Below, one piece after another: positions 26,391 through 36,575 of a DNA stretch of 37,444 nucleotides. Position numbers and translations under genes: made by a program. This DNA comes from a candidate division WWE3 bacterium (GTDB taxonomy: Bacteria; Patescibacteriota; WWE3; UBA101185; UBA10185). The notes under the pieces are model-generated. The model ran no database searches. It was not told the DNA's origin and saw only the letters and a list, made by a program, of their open reading frames with translations. The stretch is taken from contig JAAZNV010000011.1 in NCBI GenBank assembly GCA_012798115.1, positions 1-37,444 of the forward strand, given 5' to 3'. Every line of letters starts with the position of its first letter. Positions within the stretch are counted from its first letter, which is position 1.

Positions 26391-27719
26391 ATGGAAAATG
26401 ATTTAAAAATAACAAAAGAAAATTATAAATTGGTGTTAGGATTAGAAATTCATCTTCACTTGAATACCAAGAAGAAAATGTTTTGCTTATGTAATGCTGA
26501 TATTTGGGAAAGAGAACCAAATACTGTTACTTGTCCCGTATGTCTTGGTCTTCCAGGAGCTCTTCCTGTTCCAAATGAAGAAGCTATAAGAAAAACTCAA
26601 ATTTTAGGATTAGCTTTAGGATGTTCTTTAAATGAAAATTCAAGGTTTGATAGAAAGCATTACTTTTATCCTGATCTTCCAAAGGGTTATCAAATTAGTC
26701 AGTATAAACAACCTTTGTGTAAAGAAGGTGTAGTAGAACTAGATAATGGTTTTAAGGTAGAAATAGAAAGAGTTCATTTGGAAGAAGATGTTGCTAAATC
26801 TTTTCATAAGAAAGGTAAAACTTTCCTTGATTTTAATAAATCTGGAGTTCCTCTTGTTGAAATTGTTACCAAGCCAATATTTAGTGATGTAAAGGATGCT
26901 GTGGAGTTTTGTAAGAAAGTTCAATATATTGTTAGATTTTTAGGAATTGGTGATGTAGATATGGAAAAAGGGCAAATGAGACTAGAAGCAAATATTTCCT
27001 TAAGGACAAAAGAAATGGAAGAAAAAGGAGAACTTGCTTCATACAAAGTTGAAATTAAAAATATTAATTCATTTAGGTTTATGGAAAGAGCAGTTAACGC
27101 TGAGGTTGAAAGACAGCTTGAATTGTTTAAAAAGGGAATTATACCTGTGCAAGAAAACAGAGGGTTTGATGAAGATAAAGGAGTTACTGTTTCTCAAAGG
27201 AGCAAGGAAGAAGCTAAGGATTATAGATACTTTCCAGAACCAGATATTCCTTCAATGGTCTTTGATAGTAGTTACATAGAAAGTATAAAAAAAGAAATAC
27301 CAGAGCTTCCTTACAATATTAAAAATAGGTTTATTGCAGATTATAAAATACCAAATGAATTGGCTGTAAGACTCGTAAACAATTTAAACAAAGATTTACT
27401 CAAAAAATATGAACATATGGTGAAACTAGGTCTAGATGCAACAAAAGTTGCTAATGTTTTGATAAACAAGAAAGAAACACGCAGTATGCCTGATGATGAA
27501 TTTAGTAACTATATTGGAGGAGAAAAAAACTTAATAAATGATGATAAGTTGGAAGAAGTTATTAAAAAAGCTTTGGAATTAAATCAAAAAGCTGTTGCTG
27601 ATTATAAAAATGGTAAAAAAAACTCACTTCAGTTTTTAATTGGACAGGTTATGAAAGAAACAAAAGGGAATATTTCTCCAGATAAGGTAAAGGAAGCTTT
27701 ACTTAAGGCATTATCCTAG
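26391..27719 (+). CDS. gatB: Asp/Glu-tRNA amidotransferase subunit B
   Basis: LGLEIHLHLNTKKKMFC, CPVCLGLPGALPVPNEEAI, RKHYFYPDLPKGYQISQYKQPL. Confidence 0.97.
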   Translation: MENDLKITKENYKLVLGLEIHLHLNTKKKMFCLCNADIWEREPNTVTCPVCLGLPGALPVPNEEAIRKTQILGLALGCSLNENSRFDRKHYFYPDLPKGYQISQYKQPLCKEGVVELDNGFKVEIERVHLEEDVAKSFHKKGKTFLDFNKSGVPLVEIVTKPIFSDVKDAVEFCKKVQYIVRFLGIGDVDMEKGQMRLEANISLRTKEMEEKGELASYKVEIKNINSFRFMERAVNAEVERQLELFKKGIIPVQENRGFDEDKGVTVSQRSKEEAKDYRYFPEPDIPSMVFDSSYIESIKKEIPELPYNIKNRFIADYKIPNELAVRLVNNLNKDLLKKYEHMVKLGLDATKVANVLINKKETRSMPDDEFSNYIGGEKNLINDDKLEEVIKKALELNQKAVADYKNGKKNSLQFLIGQVMKETKGNISPDKVKEALLKALS

Positions 27720-27776
27720 TAAAAGAGCAATATTTATCGCTAAATTTAATGGAAATTATTGTTAATATTATCTTGT

Positions 27777-29606
27777 ATGGAATTAAAGTTTGATCCAGAA
27801 AACCCAGTTTATACTCATGTTATAAACATAGATCTTGTAAACCAAGCTTTGGATGAATTAGAAAAGGAAAAGGTAGTTGGGGTAGATATTGAAAGCACTT
27901 CTCTTGATCCACATGATACTGTAATTTTAACTGTTCAAATTGGAACTCCTGTAAAGTCGTTCTTGTTTGATGCTAGGCAATTAAAGTTAGGAGAAATTCC
28001 TAGGTTTAAAAAGTTCTTGGAAGATAACAAAATTATCAAAATACTCCATAATGGAAAGTTTGATTACAAGCATATAAAACAAAATTTAAATATAGAAGTA
28101 GCTAATATTTATGACACTATGTTAACAGAAGTTGTATTAAACATGGGAATTGGTAGAGGTTATTATTCATTAAAAGAACTTGCTGGTAAATATGCTGGGG
28201 TTGATCTTCAAAAAGCTATTAGAGAAACATTTGAAAATATGACCCCATCAACGAGATTAAATGAAAGTCAATTAAAATACAGTGCTGTTGATACTTTAAT
28301 TCTTTTCCCAGTTTTTGACGAACAACTAAAGAAATTAAAAAAAGATGATTTAGTAAATATTGCCAAACTTGAATTTGCAGTTACAAGGGTTGTAGGAGAT
28401 ATGGAATTACGTGGGGTTCATATAGATATTAAAAAGTGGAAGGAGATTATTAAAAATACATCAGCAAAAAGAGATGGTATTGCAAAAATGTTTCAAAAAG
28501 AGATTAGACCGTTTTTTAAATCAAACACAATAGATTTATTCGGAAATATTGGAGATTGTATAAACATTAACAGTCAAGCTCAATTAATGGATTTGTTTAA
28601 TAATAAAATGCACTTGAGTTTACCTTCTACTAGTGATGGTATTTTAGAGCTTGTAAATAATCCAATTGCTAAGATGCTTAGAGACTACAGAGGCTATGAG
28701 AAGCTCGTATCTGCATTTGGAGAAAATTTGATCTCAAAGATAAATAAAAAGACAGGAAGAATTCATCCTGAGTTTAACCAACTAGGTACCTCTACTGGGA
28801 GATTTTCTTGTAATAATCCTAATTTCCAACAGATACCAAGGCAATCAGAAGATGCTCCATTTAGAGCATGCTTTACTCCTGAACCTGGAAATAAGCTTGT
28901 AACTACAGACTATTCAACTATGGAAATGAGAATTATGGCAGATTTATCAGGAGATCAGTCTTTGATTAGTGCTTTCCAAAAGGGAGTTGATGTTCACTCT
29001 CATACTGCTGCACTAATGTTTGGGTTAGATCTTTCTCCTAATTTTGCAAAAGATCATCCTCAAGAAAGATTTGCTGCAAAGTCAATTAATTTTGGGTTAA
29101 TGTATGGTAGAGGTTCAAACAGCTTAGCTAGGCAGATTGGAGTTTCTTCAGAAAAAGGAAAGGAATATTTAGATACTTATTTTAAGCTTTATCCTGGTGT
29201 TAGAAGATTCTTGGACAAGGTTGCAAAAGAAGCTGTAAAAAACGGATGGAGTACAACTCCTGCTGGGAGAAAAAGGTGGTATATAAAACCAGATAAAGAT
29301 GATCCTGATTATCAAAGAAAAATAGGAAGTATTGAAAGACAAGCAAAAAATCACCCAATTCAAGGTACAAATGCTGATGCTACTAAATATGCCTTAGTAT
29401 TTCTTCAAGAGAAGATAAAAGAACAAGGCTTTGATGCATCTCCAGTTTTAACTGTTCACGATGAAGTTGTATGTGAAGTTAAAGAAGATCAAGCTGAAGA
29501 ATGGGCTAAGATACAATCCAAGGAAATGTGTAGAGCAGGTGAGCTGTTTATTAAAAAAGTTCCTGTTGAATGCAAGCCCTTTGTGGCAGATTTATGGGAG
29601 CATTAA
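27777..29606 (+). CDS. polA: DNA polymerase I (3'-5' exonuclease plus polymerase; no 5' nuclease domain)
   Basis: VVGVDIESTSLDP, LHNGKFDYK, YSAVDT; pol motifs TTDYSTMEMRIMA, RFAAKSINFGLMYGRG, LTVHDEVVCEV. Confidence 0.93.
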   Translation: MELKFDPENPVYTHVINIDLVNQALDELEKEKVVGVDIESTSLDPHDTVILTVQIGTPVKSFLFDARQLKLGEIPRFKKFLEDNKIIKILHNGKFDYKHIKQNLNIEVANIYDTMLTEVVLNMGIGRGYYSLKELAGKYAGVDLQKAIRETFENMTPSTRLNESQLKYSAVDTLILFPVFDEQLKKLKKDDLVNIAKLEFAVTRVVGDMELRGVHIDIKKWKEIIKNTSAKRDGIAKMFQKEIRPFFKSNTIDLFGNIGDCININSQAQLMDLFNNKMHLSLPSTSDGILELVNNPIAKMLRDYRGYEKLVSAFGENLISKINKKTGRIHPEFNQLGTSTGRFSCNNPNFQQIPRQSEDAPFRACFTPEPGNKLVTTDYSTMEMRIMADLSGDQSLISAFQKGVDVHSHTAALMFGLDLSPNFAKDHPQERFAAKSINFGLMYGRGSNSLARQIGVSSEKGKEYLDTYFKLYPGVRRFLDKVAKEAVKNGWSTTPAGRKRWYIKPDKDDPDYQRKIGSIERQAKNHPIQGTNADATKYALVFLQEKIKEQGFDASPVLTVHDEVVCEVKEDQAEEWAKIQSKEMCRAGELFIKKVPVECKPFVADLWEH

Positions 29607-29624
29607 GGTAATAAATTTTTGGTT

Positions 29625-29651
29625 CTTGCACTCAGTAATATAGAGTGCTAA
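29625..29651 (+). promoter_or_regulatory. CIRCE-like operator (HrcA site) overlapping the promoter
   Basis: cTTGCACTC-N9(agtaatata)-GAGTGCTAA versus TTAGCACTC-N9-GAGTGCTAA; -35 TTGCAC and -10 TAATAT spaced 16. Confidence 0.8.
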
Positions 29652-29661
29652 TATGTAAAAC

Positions 29662-31770
29662 ATGGTTTTATGCCATAGATGCGGGCAAAGGCCTGCTAGA
29701 ATACCAATAACAAGAATAATTGACGGTAAGCAAGTTTACATGGCTTTATGTGAAGTTTGTTATCAGGAAGTTATGGAAGAAACGTTAGATACAGCAGGAA
29801 AGCTAGAAAAATTTGGAAGAGACTTAACTTCCATGGCAAGGGAAGGAAAGCTAGATCCAGTTATTGGTAGAAAAGATGAAATCGATAGAGTAATTCATAT
29901 CTTATCAAGAAGGACAAAAAACAATCCTGTACTTATTGGAGATCCTGGAGTTGGAAAAACTGCAATTGTTGAAGGTCTTGCTCAAAAAATAGTTGAAGGT
30001 ATTGTTCCAGAACCACTTAGAGGTAAAAGAGTTTTTATGCTTGATCTTGCATCCATTGTTGCAGGAACTTCTCATAGGGGAATGTTTGAGGAAAGACTTA
30101 AAGATATTATTCAAGAGGTTATAAACGCATCTGGACAAATTATTCTTTTTGTGGATGAACTTCACACAGTTGTGGGTGCTGGATCTGCAGAGGGTTCCAT
30201 GGATGCAGCCAATATACTAAAGCCAGCTTTATCAAAGGGTGAGCTTCAAATGGTTGGTGCAACAACAATAGATGAATATAGAAAGTATATTGAGCGAGAT
30301 GCTGCACTTGAAAGAAGATTCCAGCCTGTAATGGTGAACGAACCTACAACAGAACAAACAGTAGAAATTTTAGAAGGATTAAGAGATAGATATGAGCAGC
30401 ATCATCATGTGAAAATATCAGATGAAGCAATTGAAGCAGCAGTTAAAATGAGTGATAGATATATTAGCGATAGGTTTTTACCAGATAAAGCAATTGACCT
30501 TATCGATGAAGCATGTGCTCTTGTTAGATTATCTCAAGTTAAGGAACCTGAAAACTTGAGAAATGTTGAGGAAGAAATTGAGTCAATAAGCAAAAAGCTT
30601 AAGAAGAAAGATTTATCTTCTGATGAAAAGAGCAAGTTAAAAAGCAAATTGGAAGAACTAGAAAAAGTTAAAGTAGAGCTTTTGGAAATTTGGACAAAAA
30701 CAAAGCTTGAAGAAACAGCAGAAGTTAAAGAAGATGCTGTTTATAAAGTAGTGTCTCGTGCTACAGGCATTCCTCTTGAAAGTCTTAGTGTTGCAGAAAG
30801 AGAAAGGCTTTTAAAGTTAGAAGAAACTATTGGTAAAAGAATAGTTGATCAAAAAAGTGCCATTTCAGCCCTTTCTGAGGCAATAAGGAGGGCTAGAGCA
30901 GGTTTAAAGGACCCTAAAAGACCTATTGGTGCCTTTTTGTTCTTAGGACCTACTGGAGTTGGAAAAACAGAACTTGCAAAAGCTTTAGCAGAAGCTTTAT
31001 ATGGAAATGAAGATATGATGGTAAGGCTTGATATGAGTGAATACATGGAAAAGCACTCGGTTTCAAAATTAATTGGAGCTCCTCCTGGTTATATTGGGTT
31101 TGATCAAGGTGGCCAACTTACTGATGTTGTTAGAAAAAAGCCTTTTTCGGTAATACTACTTGATGAAATAGAAAAAGCTCATCCTGATACTTTTAATGCT
31201 TTGTTGCAGATAATGGAAGATGGGAGACTTACTGACAGCAAAGGAAGAACAGTTGACTTTAAGAATACCATTCTAATTATGACATCAAATGTTGGCAGTG
31301 AATTTTTAAGGAGACATGAAATAGGTTTTGATAAGGGTTCAAAGAAACAAAAAGAAGAAAGTGAAAGAGAGTTTGATAGTAGAATTTCTGATTTGTTAAA
31401 AGATTCTTTTAGACCTGAGTTTTTAAATAGGATTGATGAAATTATTGTATTTAGGAATTTAAGTCCGGAAGATACACGAGAAATAACCAGAAGATTATTG
31501 AAGAAAACTAAAGGTATGCTTAGTGAACAAGGAATAGACATTGATGTTAATGAATCTGCAATCAAGTACTTATCAAATAAAGGATATAGTGAAGAATACG
31601 GTGCTAGACCTTTGAGAAGGTTAATACAAAAGGAAGTGGATAATGTCTTATCTAATATGATTATTAAGAATGAACTCTTTAAAGGGGAAAGAGTAAAGAT
31701 TTCTAGTGATAAGAATGGTTTGTCCATCAATGTCCTAAAAGCATTAAAAGTTGGATCTAAAAAAAGGTAA
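29662..31770 (+). CDS. ClpE-like AAA+ unfoldase with N-terminal zinc finger
   Basis: N-terminal [11 protein letters not shown]...LCEVCYQE (McsA/ClpE-like), two AAA modules GDPGVGKT and GPTGVGKT, no Clp_N repeat domain. Confidence 0.9.
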   Translation: MVLCHRCGQRPARIPITRIIDGKQVYMALCEVCYQEVMEETLDTAGKLEKFGRDLTSMAREGKLDPVIGRKDEIDRVIHILSRRTKNNPVLIGDPGVGKTAIVEGLAQKIVEGIVPEPLRGKRVFMLDLASIVAGTSHRGMFEERLKDIIQEVINASGQIILFVDELHTVVGAGSAEGSMDAANILKPALSKGELQMVGATTIDEYRKYIERDAALERRFQPVMVNEPTTEQTVEILEGLRDRYEQHHHVKISDEAIEAAVKMSDRYISDRFLPDKAIDLIDEACALVRLSQVKEPENLRNVEEEIESISKKLKKKDLSSDEKSKLKSKLEELEKVKVELLEIWTKTKLEETAEVKEDAVYKVVSRATGIPLESLSVAERERLLKLEETIGKRIVDQKSAISALSEAIRRARAGLKDPKRPIGAFLFLGPTGVGKTELAKALAEALYGNEDMMVRLDMSEYMEKHSVSKLIGAPPGYIGFDQGGQLTDVVRKKPFSVILLDEIEKAHPDTFNALLQIMEDGRLTDSKGRTVDFKNTILIMTSNVGSEFLRRHEIGFDKGSKKQKEESEREFDSRISDLLKDSFRPEFLNRIDEIIVFRNLSPEDTREITRRLLKKTKGMLSEQGIDIDVNESAIKYLSNKGYSEEYGARPLRRLIQKEVDNVLSNMIIKNELFKGERVKISSDKNGLSINVLKALKVGSKKR

Positions 31771-31810
31771 TTGAATTATTCTCTTAAATTTGATACGCTC
31801 TTTTAAGCTT

Positions 31811-32323
31811 ATGACAGAAGAAAAGAAAAACATTAAAAAAGAAGAAATTGAAAAGCCTAGTCAGTCGATTGAGAAGGTAGAGAAAGAAAAAGCTGATCTT
31901 GGAGAAAACAAACAAGAAAACACTTCTAGTGTTAATGATGCTGGAGAAGTTAAAGAAGAATTAAAAAGTGCAGTTGAAGAAGATGTAGAACTAAAATCTA
32001 TAAAATCAGATGAAAAGAAGATTCAGGATTTTAGAGTTGGAGATACTGTTAAGGTTAGTTACAAGATCATTGAAGGAGGAAAAACAAGAATTCAGCCTTA
32101 TCAAGGTATCGTTATTGCTGTTAAAGGAAGTGGTGTTTCAAAGACTTTTACGGTTAGAAAAATATCTGTTGATAGAATTGGCGTTGAAAGAATATTTCCT
32201 ATTTGTTCCCCAAATATTGAAGGAGTTAAAGTTGTTAAAAAGGGTAAGGTTAGAAGATCCAAGCTTTACTACCTAAGAGAAAGAGTTGGTAAGAAAGCTA
32301 CTCGTATTAAAGAAAGATATTAA
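31811..32323 (+). CDS. rplS: Ribosomal protein L19 with charged N-terminal extension
   Basis: [64 protein letters not shown]...[21 protein letters not shown]. Confidence 0.95.
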   Translation: MTEEKKNIKKEEIEKPSQSIEKVEKEKADLGENKQENTSSVNDAGEVKEELKSAVEEDVELKSIKSDEKKIQDFRVGDTVKVSYKIIEGGKTRIQPYQGIVIAVKGSGVSKTFTVRKISVDRIGVERIFPICSPNIEGVKVVKKGKVRRSKLYYLRERVGKKATRIKERY

Positions 32324-32333
32324 ACTCTTGTGT

Positions 32334-32339
32334 TATAAT
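32334..32339 (+). promoter_or_regulatory. Extended -10 (TGTTATAATCC) of small gene 1
   Basis: cttgTGTTATAATCCAAG, almost identical to 32634-32645. Confidence 0.6.
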
Positions 32340-32367
32340 CCAAGCCTAAGGTAAAAAGGAGAGATAA

Positions 32368-32598
32368 ATGAGTGACTTTAAGTATCCATCTGTTGGAAGT
32401 GTATGGGTTTTGACAAAAGATTTAGTTGTTACAACCCTTGGTCAGGATAAAAAACCAACTAGTCTTAGAAAAGGCACAAACGTCAAGGTTACTGGAGCAA
32501 GAGAAGGTTGTATCTTAATTTGGGTTGAAAGTTCAAATACCAGAGCCGAAGTTCTTAAAGAAAACTGGGTGCTGTTTGAGCCATATTCTTCACATTAA
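32368..32598 (+). CDS. Small protein of tandem family, member 1
   Basis: SD aaggagag; KYPSVGSVWVLTKDLVVTT...LRKGTNVKVTGAREGCILIWVESSNTRAEVL. Confidence 0.65.
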   Translation: MSDFKYPSVGSVWVLTKDLVVTTLGQDKKPTSLRKGTNVKVTGAREGCILIWVESSNTRAEVLKENWVLFEPYSSH

Positions 32599-32636
32599 CC
32601 GATAACCTATATGGGTTTTCTCATTGATGTTTGTGT

Positions 32637-32642
32637 TATAAT
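32637..32642 (+). promoter_or_regulatory. Extended -10 (TGTTATAATCC) of small gene 2
   Basis: tttgTGTTATAATCCAAG. Confidence 0.6.
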
Positions 32643-32673
32643 CCAAGTTCAAGATAAGAACAAAGGAGAAAAA

Positions 32674-32964
32674 ATGAGCAAAGGTTTTTCTAACAACAAT
32701 TTTGTTTTTCCTAGCGATGGAAGTTGCTGGGCGGCTACCTCTGATGTAGTAGTCACATCCCCTCGTGATGCTTACACCTACAAAATCTGTAAGGGGGATA
32801 TAGTGAAGGTCATTAGTAGAAGTAAAGAGGGCTATCCTATTGTTGTTGTCATGGTAGGAAGCGAGGAACATAGTAGGCAATGGCTTGTAGCTGTAGTTTC
32901 CCCAAAAATGTGGAAGCAGTTTGAAGAGGTAAAAAAATTAAGTGAAGAAGAAGACATAGTATAA
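32674..32964 (+). CDS. Small protein of tandem family, member 2
   Basis: SD aaaggag; VFPSDGSCWAATSDVVVTS...ICKGDIVKVISRSKEGYPIVVVMVGSEEHSRQWLV aligns to member 1. Confidence 0.65.
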   Translation: MSKGFSNNNFVFPSDGSCWAATSDVVVTSPRDAYTYKICKGDIVKVISRSKEGYPIVVVMVGSEEHSRQWLVAVVSPKMWKQFEEVKKLSEEEDIV

Positions 32965-32982
32965 AAATAAACTTTTATATAT

Positions 32983-33017
32983 ATCCCACAAATTGTCCTT
33001 TGTGGGATTTTCTTTTT
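32983..33017 (+). terminator. Rho-independent terminator
   Basis: ATCCCACAAA-ttgtcc-TTTGTGGGAT followed by TTTCTTTTT. Confidence 0.85.
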
Positions 33018-33068
33018 CATTAAAGTTGTTATATAATGCATTCCCATAAACCAAATAAAGGAGAGAAA

Positions 33069-33539
33069 ATGATTGTTGTTGATATCTATGACTCAAAGGA
33101 AGGTGATTTATTGGTTGCTAATTCTTCTGTTTGTCTTAAAGGGAAACATGGGTGTAATATCCTAGTACCAAAAGGTACTTTTCTTGAAGTAGTAAGAGAC
33201 AAAAGTAATGGCAACGTTAAAATTTCATTCTTTAGAGATGAAAAGCTATGTCTTATACCTTTGGCAAGCAAAAGTGAAGATCTCAACGAGTTCAGCTTGG
33301 TTGTAAGGTCGGGAGTTGTGCAGGACTTAAAGATGCTGCCATCATTTGGTAGCCTTCATCTTCTAATGGTTACTCTTTCTGTTAAACATGTATTAATAAC
33401 AGGAAATGATATAGTGGTGAAATCTCTTGGCCCTCAAGGTGATCATATGATTTTAGAGATTCAAAATGGAGATTATCGTGGAGGTATAATTAATGTTAGG
33501 TACAATGACTTTTTCAAGTGCTTTAAAGCATTAAATTAA
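33069..33539 (+). CDS. Small protein of tandem family, divergent member 3
   Basis: SD aaaggagag at ATG 33069; GDLLVANSSVCLKG...LVPKGTFLEVVRDKSNGNVKISFF. Confidence 0.55.
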   Translation: MIVVDIYDSKEGDLLVANSSVCLKGKHGCNILVPKGTFLEVVRDKSNGNVKISFFRDEKLCLIPLASKSEDLNEFSLVVRSGVVQDLKMLPSFGSLHLLMVTLSVKHVLITGNDIVVKSLGPQGDHMILEIQNGDYRGGIINVRYNDFFKCFKALN

Positions 33540-33554
33540 TTCATTGATAAGTAT

Positions 33555-33584
33555 TACCCCGCAAGATTAAAAACTTACGGGGTA
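33555..33584 (+). terminator. Rho-independent terminator-like hairpin
   Basis: TACCCCG...CGGGGTA followed by TAAATTT. Confidence 0.6.
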
Positions 33585-33625
33585 TAAATTTGCCTAATTT
33601 AATACTTTGAAAGATAATTTATAAC

Positions 33626-34300
33626 ATGAGTAAAATATTATCTTCTGTTTACACGTTTATTTTAGTTGGCATATTGTTTCTTGGTTGTAGTTATTGGATA
33701 TATAAAAATATTGAATTTAAGGACTTGATTGATAGTACAACTATTCCTAGTAAAACCAGCGAAAACGCAGACATTAATGATACTAATGGAAAAATAAATA
33801 TTGAAGTTAGAAACAGTAACATAGTTAAAGTAGTATCTCCTACTGTTGTTGAACCCATAATCAGCGGGAATGAAATAGAAAACTTTGAGTCATTTTCAGA
33901 TGTTAGTGTTTCCTCAGATGGTAAAAAGGTTTGTTTTATTGTTCATACTATCACTCCATTGTGGTTATATGTTTCAAATATAGATGGAAGCAGCTTGAGG
34001 AAAGTTGATTTAGGAAAGAACTGTATTTGGTCGCCTGACAGCAAGTATATTGCTTACAATAACTATACTTCAGATGTTTCCACTGTAAGTGTAAAGATTT
34101 ATAACTTTGACACTGGAGAAATAAAAGATTTAATTAGGTCTCATGTAAAAAGTGGATTTATAAGGGTTTACAGCACCCCTAGGTGGACAAGTAACACCAT
34201 GATTGAAGCTTTATATTCTGAGTTTTTGCAAAGTAATGCGAAAGATCAAACGTTTGGAACATCTGCTATAAACATTGAGTCTGGAGAAGTATTAGACTAA
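33626..34300 (+). CDS. Membrane-anchored TolB/WD40-like beta-propeller fragment protein
   Basis: N-terminal TM; VSVSSDGKKVCFIV...LYVSNIDGSSLRKVDL..CIWSPDSKYIAYNN. Confidence 0.6.
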   Translation: MSKILSSVYTFILVGILFLGCSYWIYKNIEFKDLIDSTTIPSKTSENADINDTNGKINIEVRNSNIVKVVSPTVVEPIISGNEIENFESFSDVSVSSDGKKVCFIVHTITPLWLYVSNIDGSSLRKVDLGKNCIWSPDSKYIAYNNYTSDVSTVSVKIYNFDTGEIKDLIRSHVKSGFIRVYSTPRWTSNTMIEALYSEFLQSNAKDQTFGTSAINIESGEVLD

Positions 34301-34516
34301 GAATTAAATCATTTATATATTTAACAATTTTTATCGTAATTTCTTCTATTTTCTTTCCTTTCGGATTATAAATGCTATAATGTATGTGTTCTCTTACGAA
34401 TGTTAGAAATCTAGGTAATTTTCTTTAGGCTTTACGCCCAGACTTATCAAAGCATTTCCATTTTTTAAGAGACTTAAAAATTTAGTATTTTGTTACTTGG
34501 AAGGTGGTGTGTTAGT

Positions 34517-34792
34517 TTGACAAAATTATACGTAGGAAATTTACCCTACAGTTTTAATGATGATGCTTTAAGAAATATGTTCGTAGACTACGGAAATGTA
34601 GTATCAGCATCAATAATCTTTGATAAGATGAGTGGAAGAAGCAAAGGCTTTGGATTTGTTGAGTTAGAAGACGATGAACAAGCTCAAAAAGCTATTACTG
34701 AACTTAATGGTAAAGATTTTGAAGGAAGAAACATAGTAGTTTCTGTTGCAAGACCTAGAGAAGAAAGACCTGAAAGAAATTTTAGAAGATAA
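34517..34792 (+). CDS. RRM-domain RNA-binding protein
   Basis: LTKLYVGNLPYSFNDDALRNMF (RNP2), SKGFGFVEL (RNP1); TTG start after GGAAGGTGGTG. Confidence 0.93.
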   Translation: MTKLYVGNLPYSFNDDALRNMFVDYGNVVSASIIFDKMSGRSKGFGFVELEDDEQAQKAITELNGKDFEGRNIVVSVARPREERPERNFRR

Positions 34793-34820
34793 AAGCTTCT
34801 TTGAGGAAATACTTTGAAAC

Positions 34821-34845
34821 AAAACTCCGCTTTTAGCGGAGTTTT
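34821..34845 (+). terminator. Rho-independent terminator
   Basis: AAAACTCCGC-tttta-GCGGAGTTTTG. Confidence 0.85.
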
Positions 34846-34880
34846 GTGTACATTTAGATAATTAAGGTAGAATGTAAAGT

Positions 34881-35639
34881 ATGGTTGGTGCAGATTATAA
34901 CGATAAAAATTATGATTATACTAAGTATTGGGAAGGGAGGGATTATGAAAATGCATCTGAAGTTATTGCTTTAAAGAAACTCCTTCCTAAGAATTTTAAC
35001 AAAGATAGGAGCATTATTGATGTAGGAGGAGGCTTTGGAAGACTTCTTAGTGTTTTTAAGGATTCTTTTGGTGATATATCAATTTTTGATTACTCTGTTA
35101 AGTTACTTGAAGCAGCTACTAAGAATGCTAAGAACTTAGGTTTAAGTATTAATACTATAAACGGGGATATTTATAACATTTCAAATTTAGTTGATAAGAA
35201 GTATGACTATGTTTCTATGATTAGAGTTTCTCATCACTTAGAGGATTTAAATAAGGCATTTGAAGAAATAAATAAGATTTTAAAAGAAGATGGCATATTT
35301 ATCTTGGAAGTTGCAAATAAGGTTCATTTTAAGTCTATTGTTGTTAATTTACTTAAGTTTAATTTCAAGTACTTAAAGAAAGATTCTATTAGTGTTACCT
35401 CCAAGGATGTTGCATTTTTAAATCATCATCCAAAGTATGTTGAAGATATATTAAAAGATAGTGGATTTGTTGTAGAAGATAAGTTATCTGTTTCTAATTT
35501 TAGATTAGCCGTTTTTAAGAAGTTAATACCTTTTAATCTGTTGTTGAGATTAGAGGACTCCCTTCAAAAAATGCTTTCTTTTATTTATTTTGGGCCCTCT
35601 ATATTTTATAGAATAAAAAAAGTAAATGAGGTGGAATGA
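34881..35639 (+). CDS. Class I SAM-dependent methyltransferase
   Basis: SIIDVGGGFGRLLSVF, ISIFDYSVKLLEAA, YDYVSMIRVSHHLEDLNKAFEEI. Confidence 0.87.
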   Translation: MVGADYNDKNYDYTKYWEGRDYENASEVIALKKLLPKNFNKDRSIIDVGGGFGRLLSVFKDSFGDISIFDYSVKLLEAATKNAKNLGLSINTINGDIYNISNLVDKKYDYVSMIRVSHHLEDLNKAFEEINKILKEDGIFILEVANKVHFKSIVVNLLKFNFKYLKKDSISVTSKDVAFLNHHPKYVEDILKDSGFVVEDKLSVSNFRLAVFKKLIPFNLLLRLEDSLQKMLSFIYFGPSIFYRIKKVNEVE

Positions 35640-35670
35640 CTATTAGTAAAGGTTGTTATATCCTTTAGAT

Positions 35671-36468
35671 ATGTTAGATATAGAAGAATTAGAAAAAATA
35701 TCTACTTTAGAAAATCCCTTAGAGTCTATTAACCAAAAGATGATTAATTTGCTTGACAAAGACGATGAAAATTATGGTAAGAAGTCTTGTATCATTCAAA
35801 ATCTTCCTGATACTTTTGTTCAAGATGTTGTTAGTCGTCTTGATAAGGAAAATTTTAGATTTGGTTTTAATGAAGATAGAAGACTTCATGGTATAGTGTT
35901 TGAAACCTTAGTTAAGCAAGAGTTTCCTTCAGAAAATCCAATAGCAGAAGACTTATTAAAGGTTGTACAAGATCCAAAAGGGTTGGGTTTGGACCAATAC
36001 CTTGGAATACAAAAGAACCCAGATATTACATATGTTGAAGTTGATGATAAGTCTCATAGAGTAATAATTAAAGGTGCTGCTGATGCAAAGTTTGGAAGAT
36101 TAGGTAAACATGCTTTTAATCAAATTAAGGATAGTGGATTCAAGAAGACCTTTAAAAGGATAGCTCAAAGAATACCTTTACTATCTTCTGCTTCTTTAAG
36201 TAAATTGGGTTTAAGTAATCTAGCAAAAGTATCTAGACTAGGGATGGATGTGTCAGAAGGTTTTACTCAAGTTTTGATATTTCCTTCTGATACAGAAGTG
36301 AGTAATAAGTATTGTCTTATAGATTCAAAAGAACTTGAACGTTATGAGGTAGACCTTCTTTTTAATCTTTTAAATCAGAAAGATGTAGAAGTAACAACAT
36401 CTTGTTTTTCACATAAAGACATTGAAAACATATGTGATTTGTTGAAGAGTAGTTTGAGGGATGAATGA
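35671..36468 (+). CDS. Hypothetical protein (about 265 aa)
   Basis: Long ORF; ATG 35671 (MLDIEELEK) just after a -10-like TATATC; no confident family. Confidence 0.65.
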   Translation: MLDIEELEKISTLENPLESINQKMINLLDKDDENYGKKSCIIQNLPDTFVQDVVSRLDKENFRFGFNEDRRLHGIVFETLVKQEFPSENPIAEDLLKVVQDPKGLGLDQYLGIQKNPDITYVEVDDKSHRVIIKGAADAKFGRLGKHAFNQIKDSGFKKTFKRIAQRIPLLSSASLSKLGLSNLAKVSRLGMDVSEGFTQVLIFPSDTEVSNKYCLIDSKELERYEVDLLFNLLNQKDVEVTTSCFSHKDIENICDLLKSSLRDE

Positions 36469-36575
36469 ATTGTTGGTCGTATGTGGTTTCATACCAAGAA
36501 CTATACTGTGATTATAACCTAGTTTTGGTGTGTACAGATACAGATAGGGAGGTAAAAGGATACAGAGCTGATTGT

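Noticed and set aside
31179-31730. 183-aa minus ORF inside the Clp gene
   Set aside because: Antisense shadow ORF of a conserved ATPase; no family signal.
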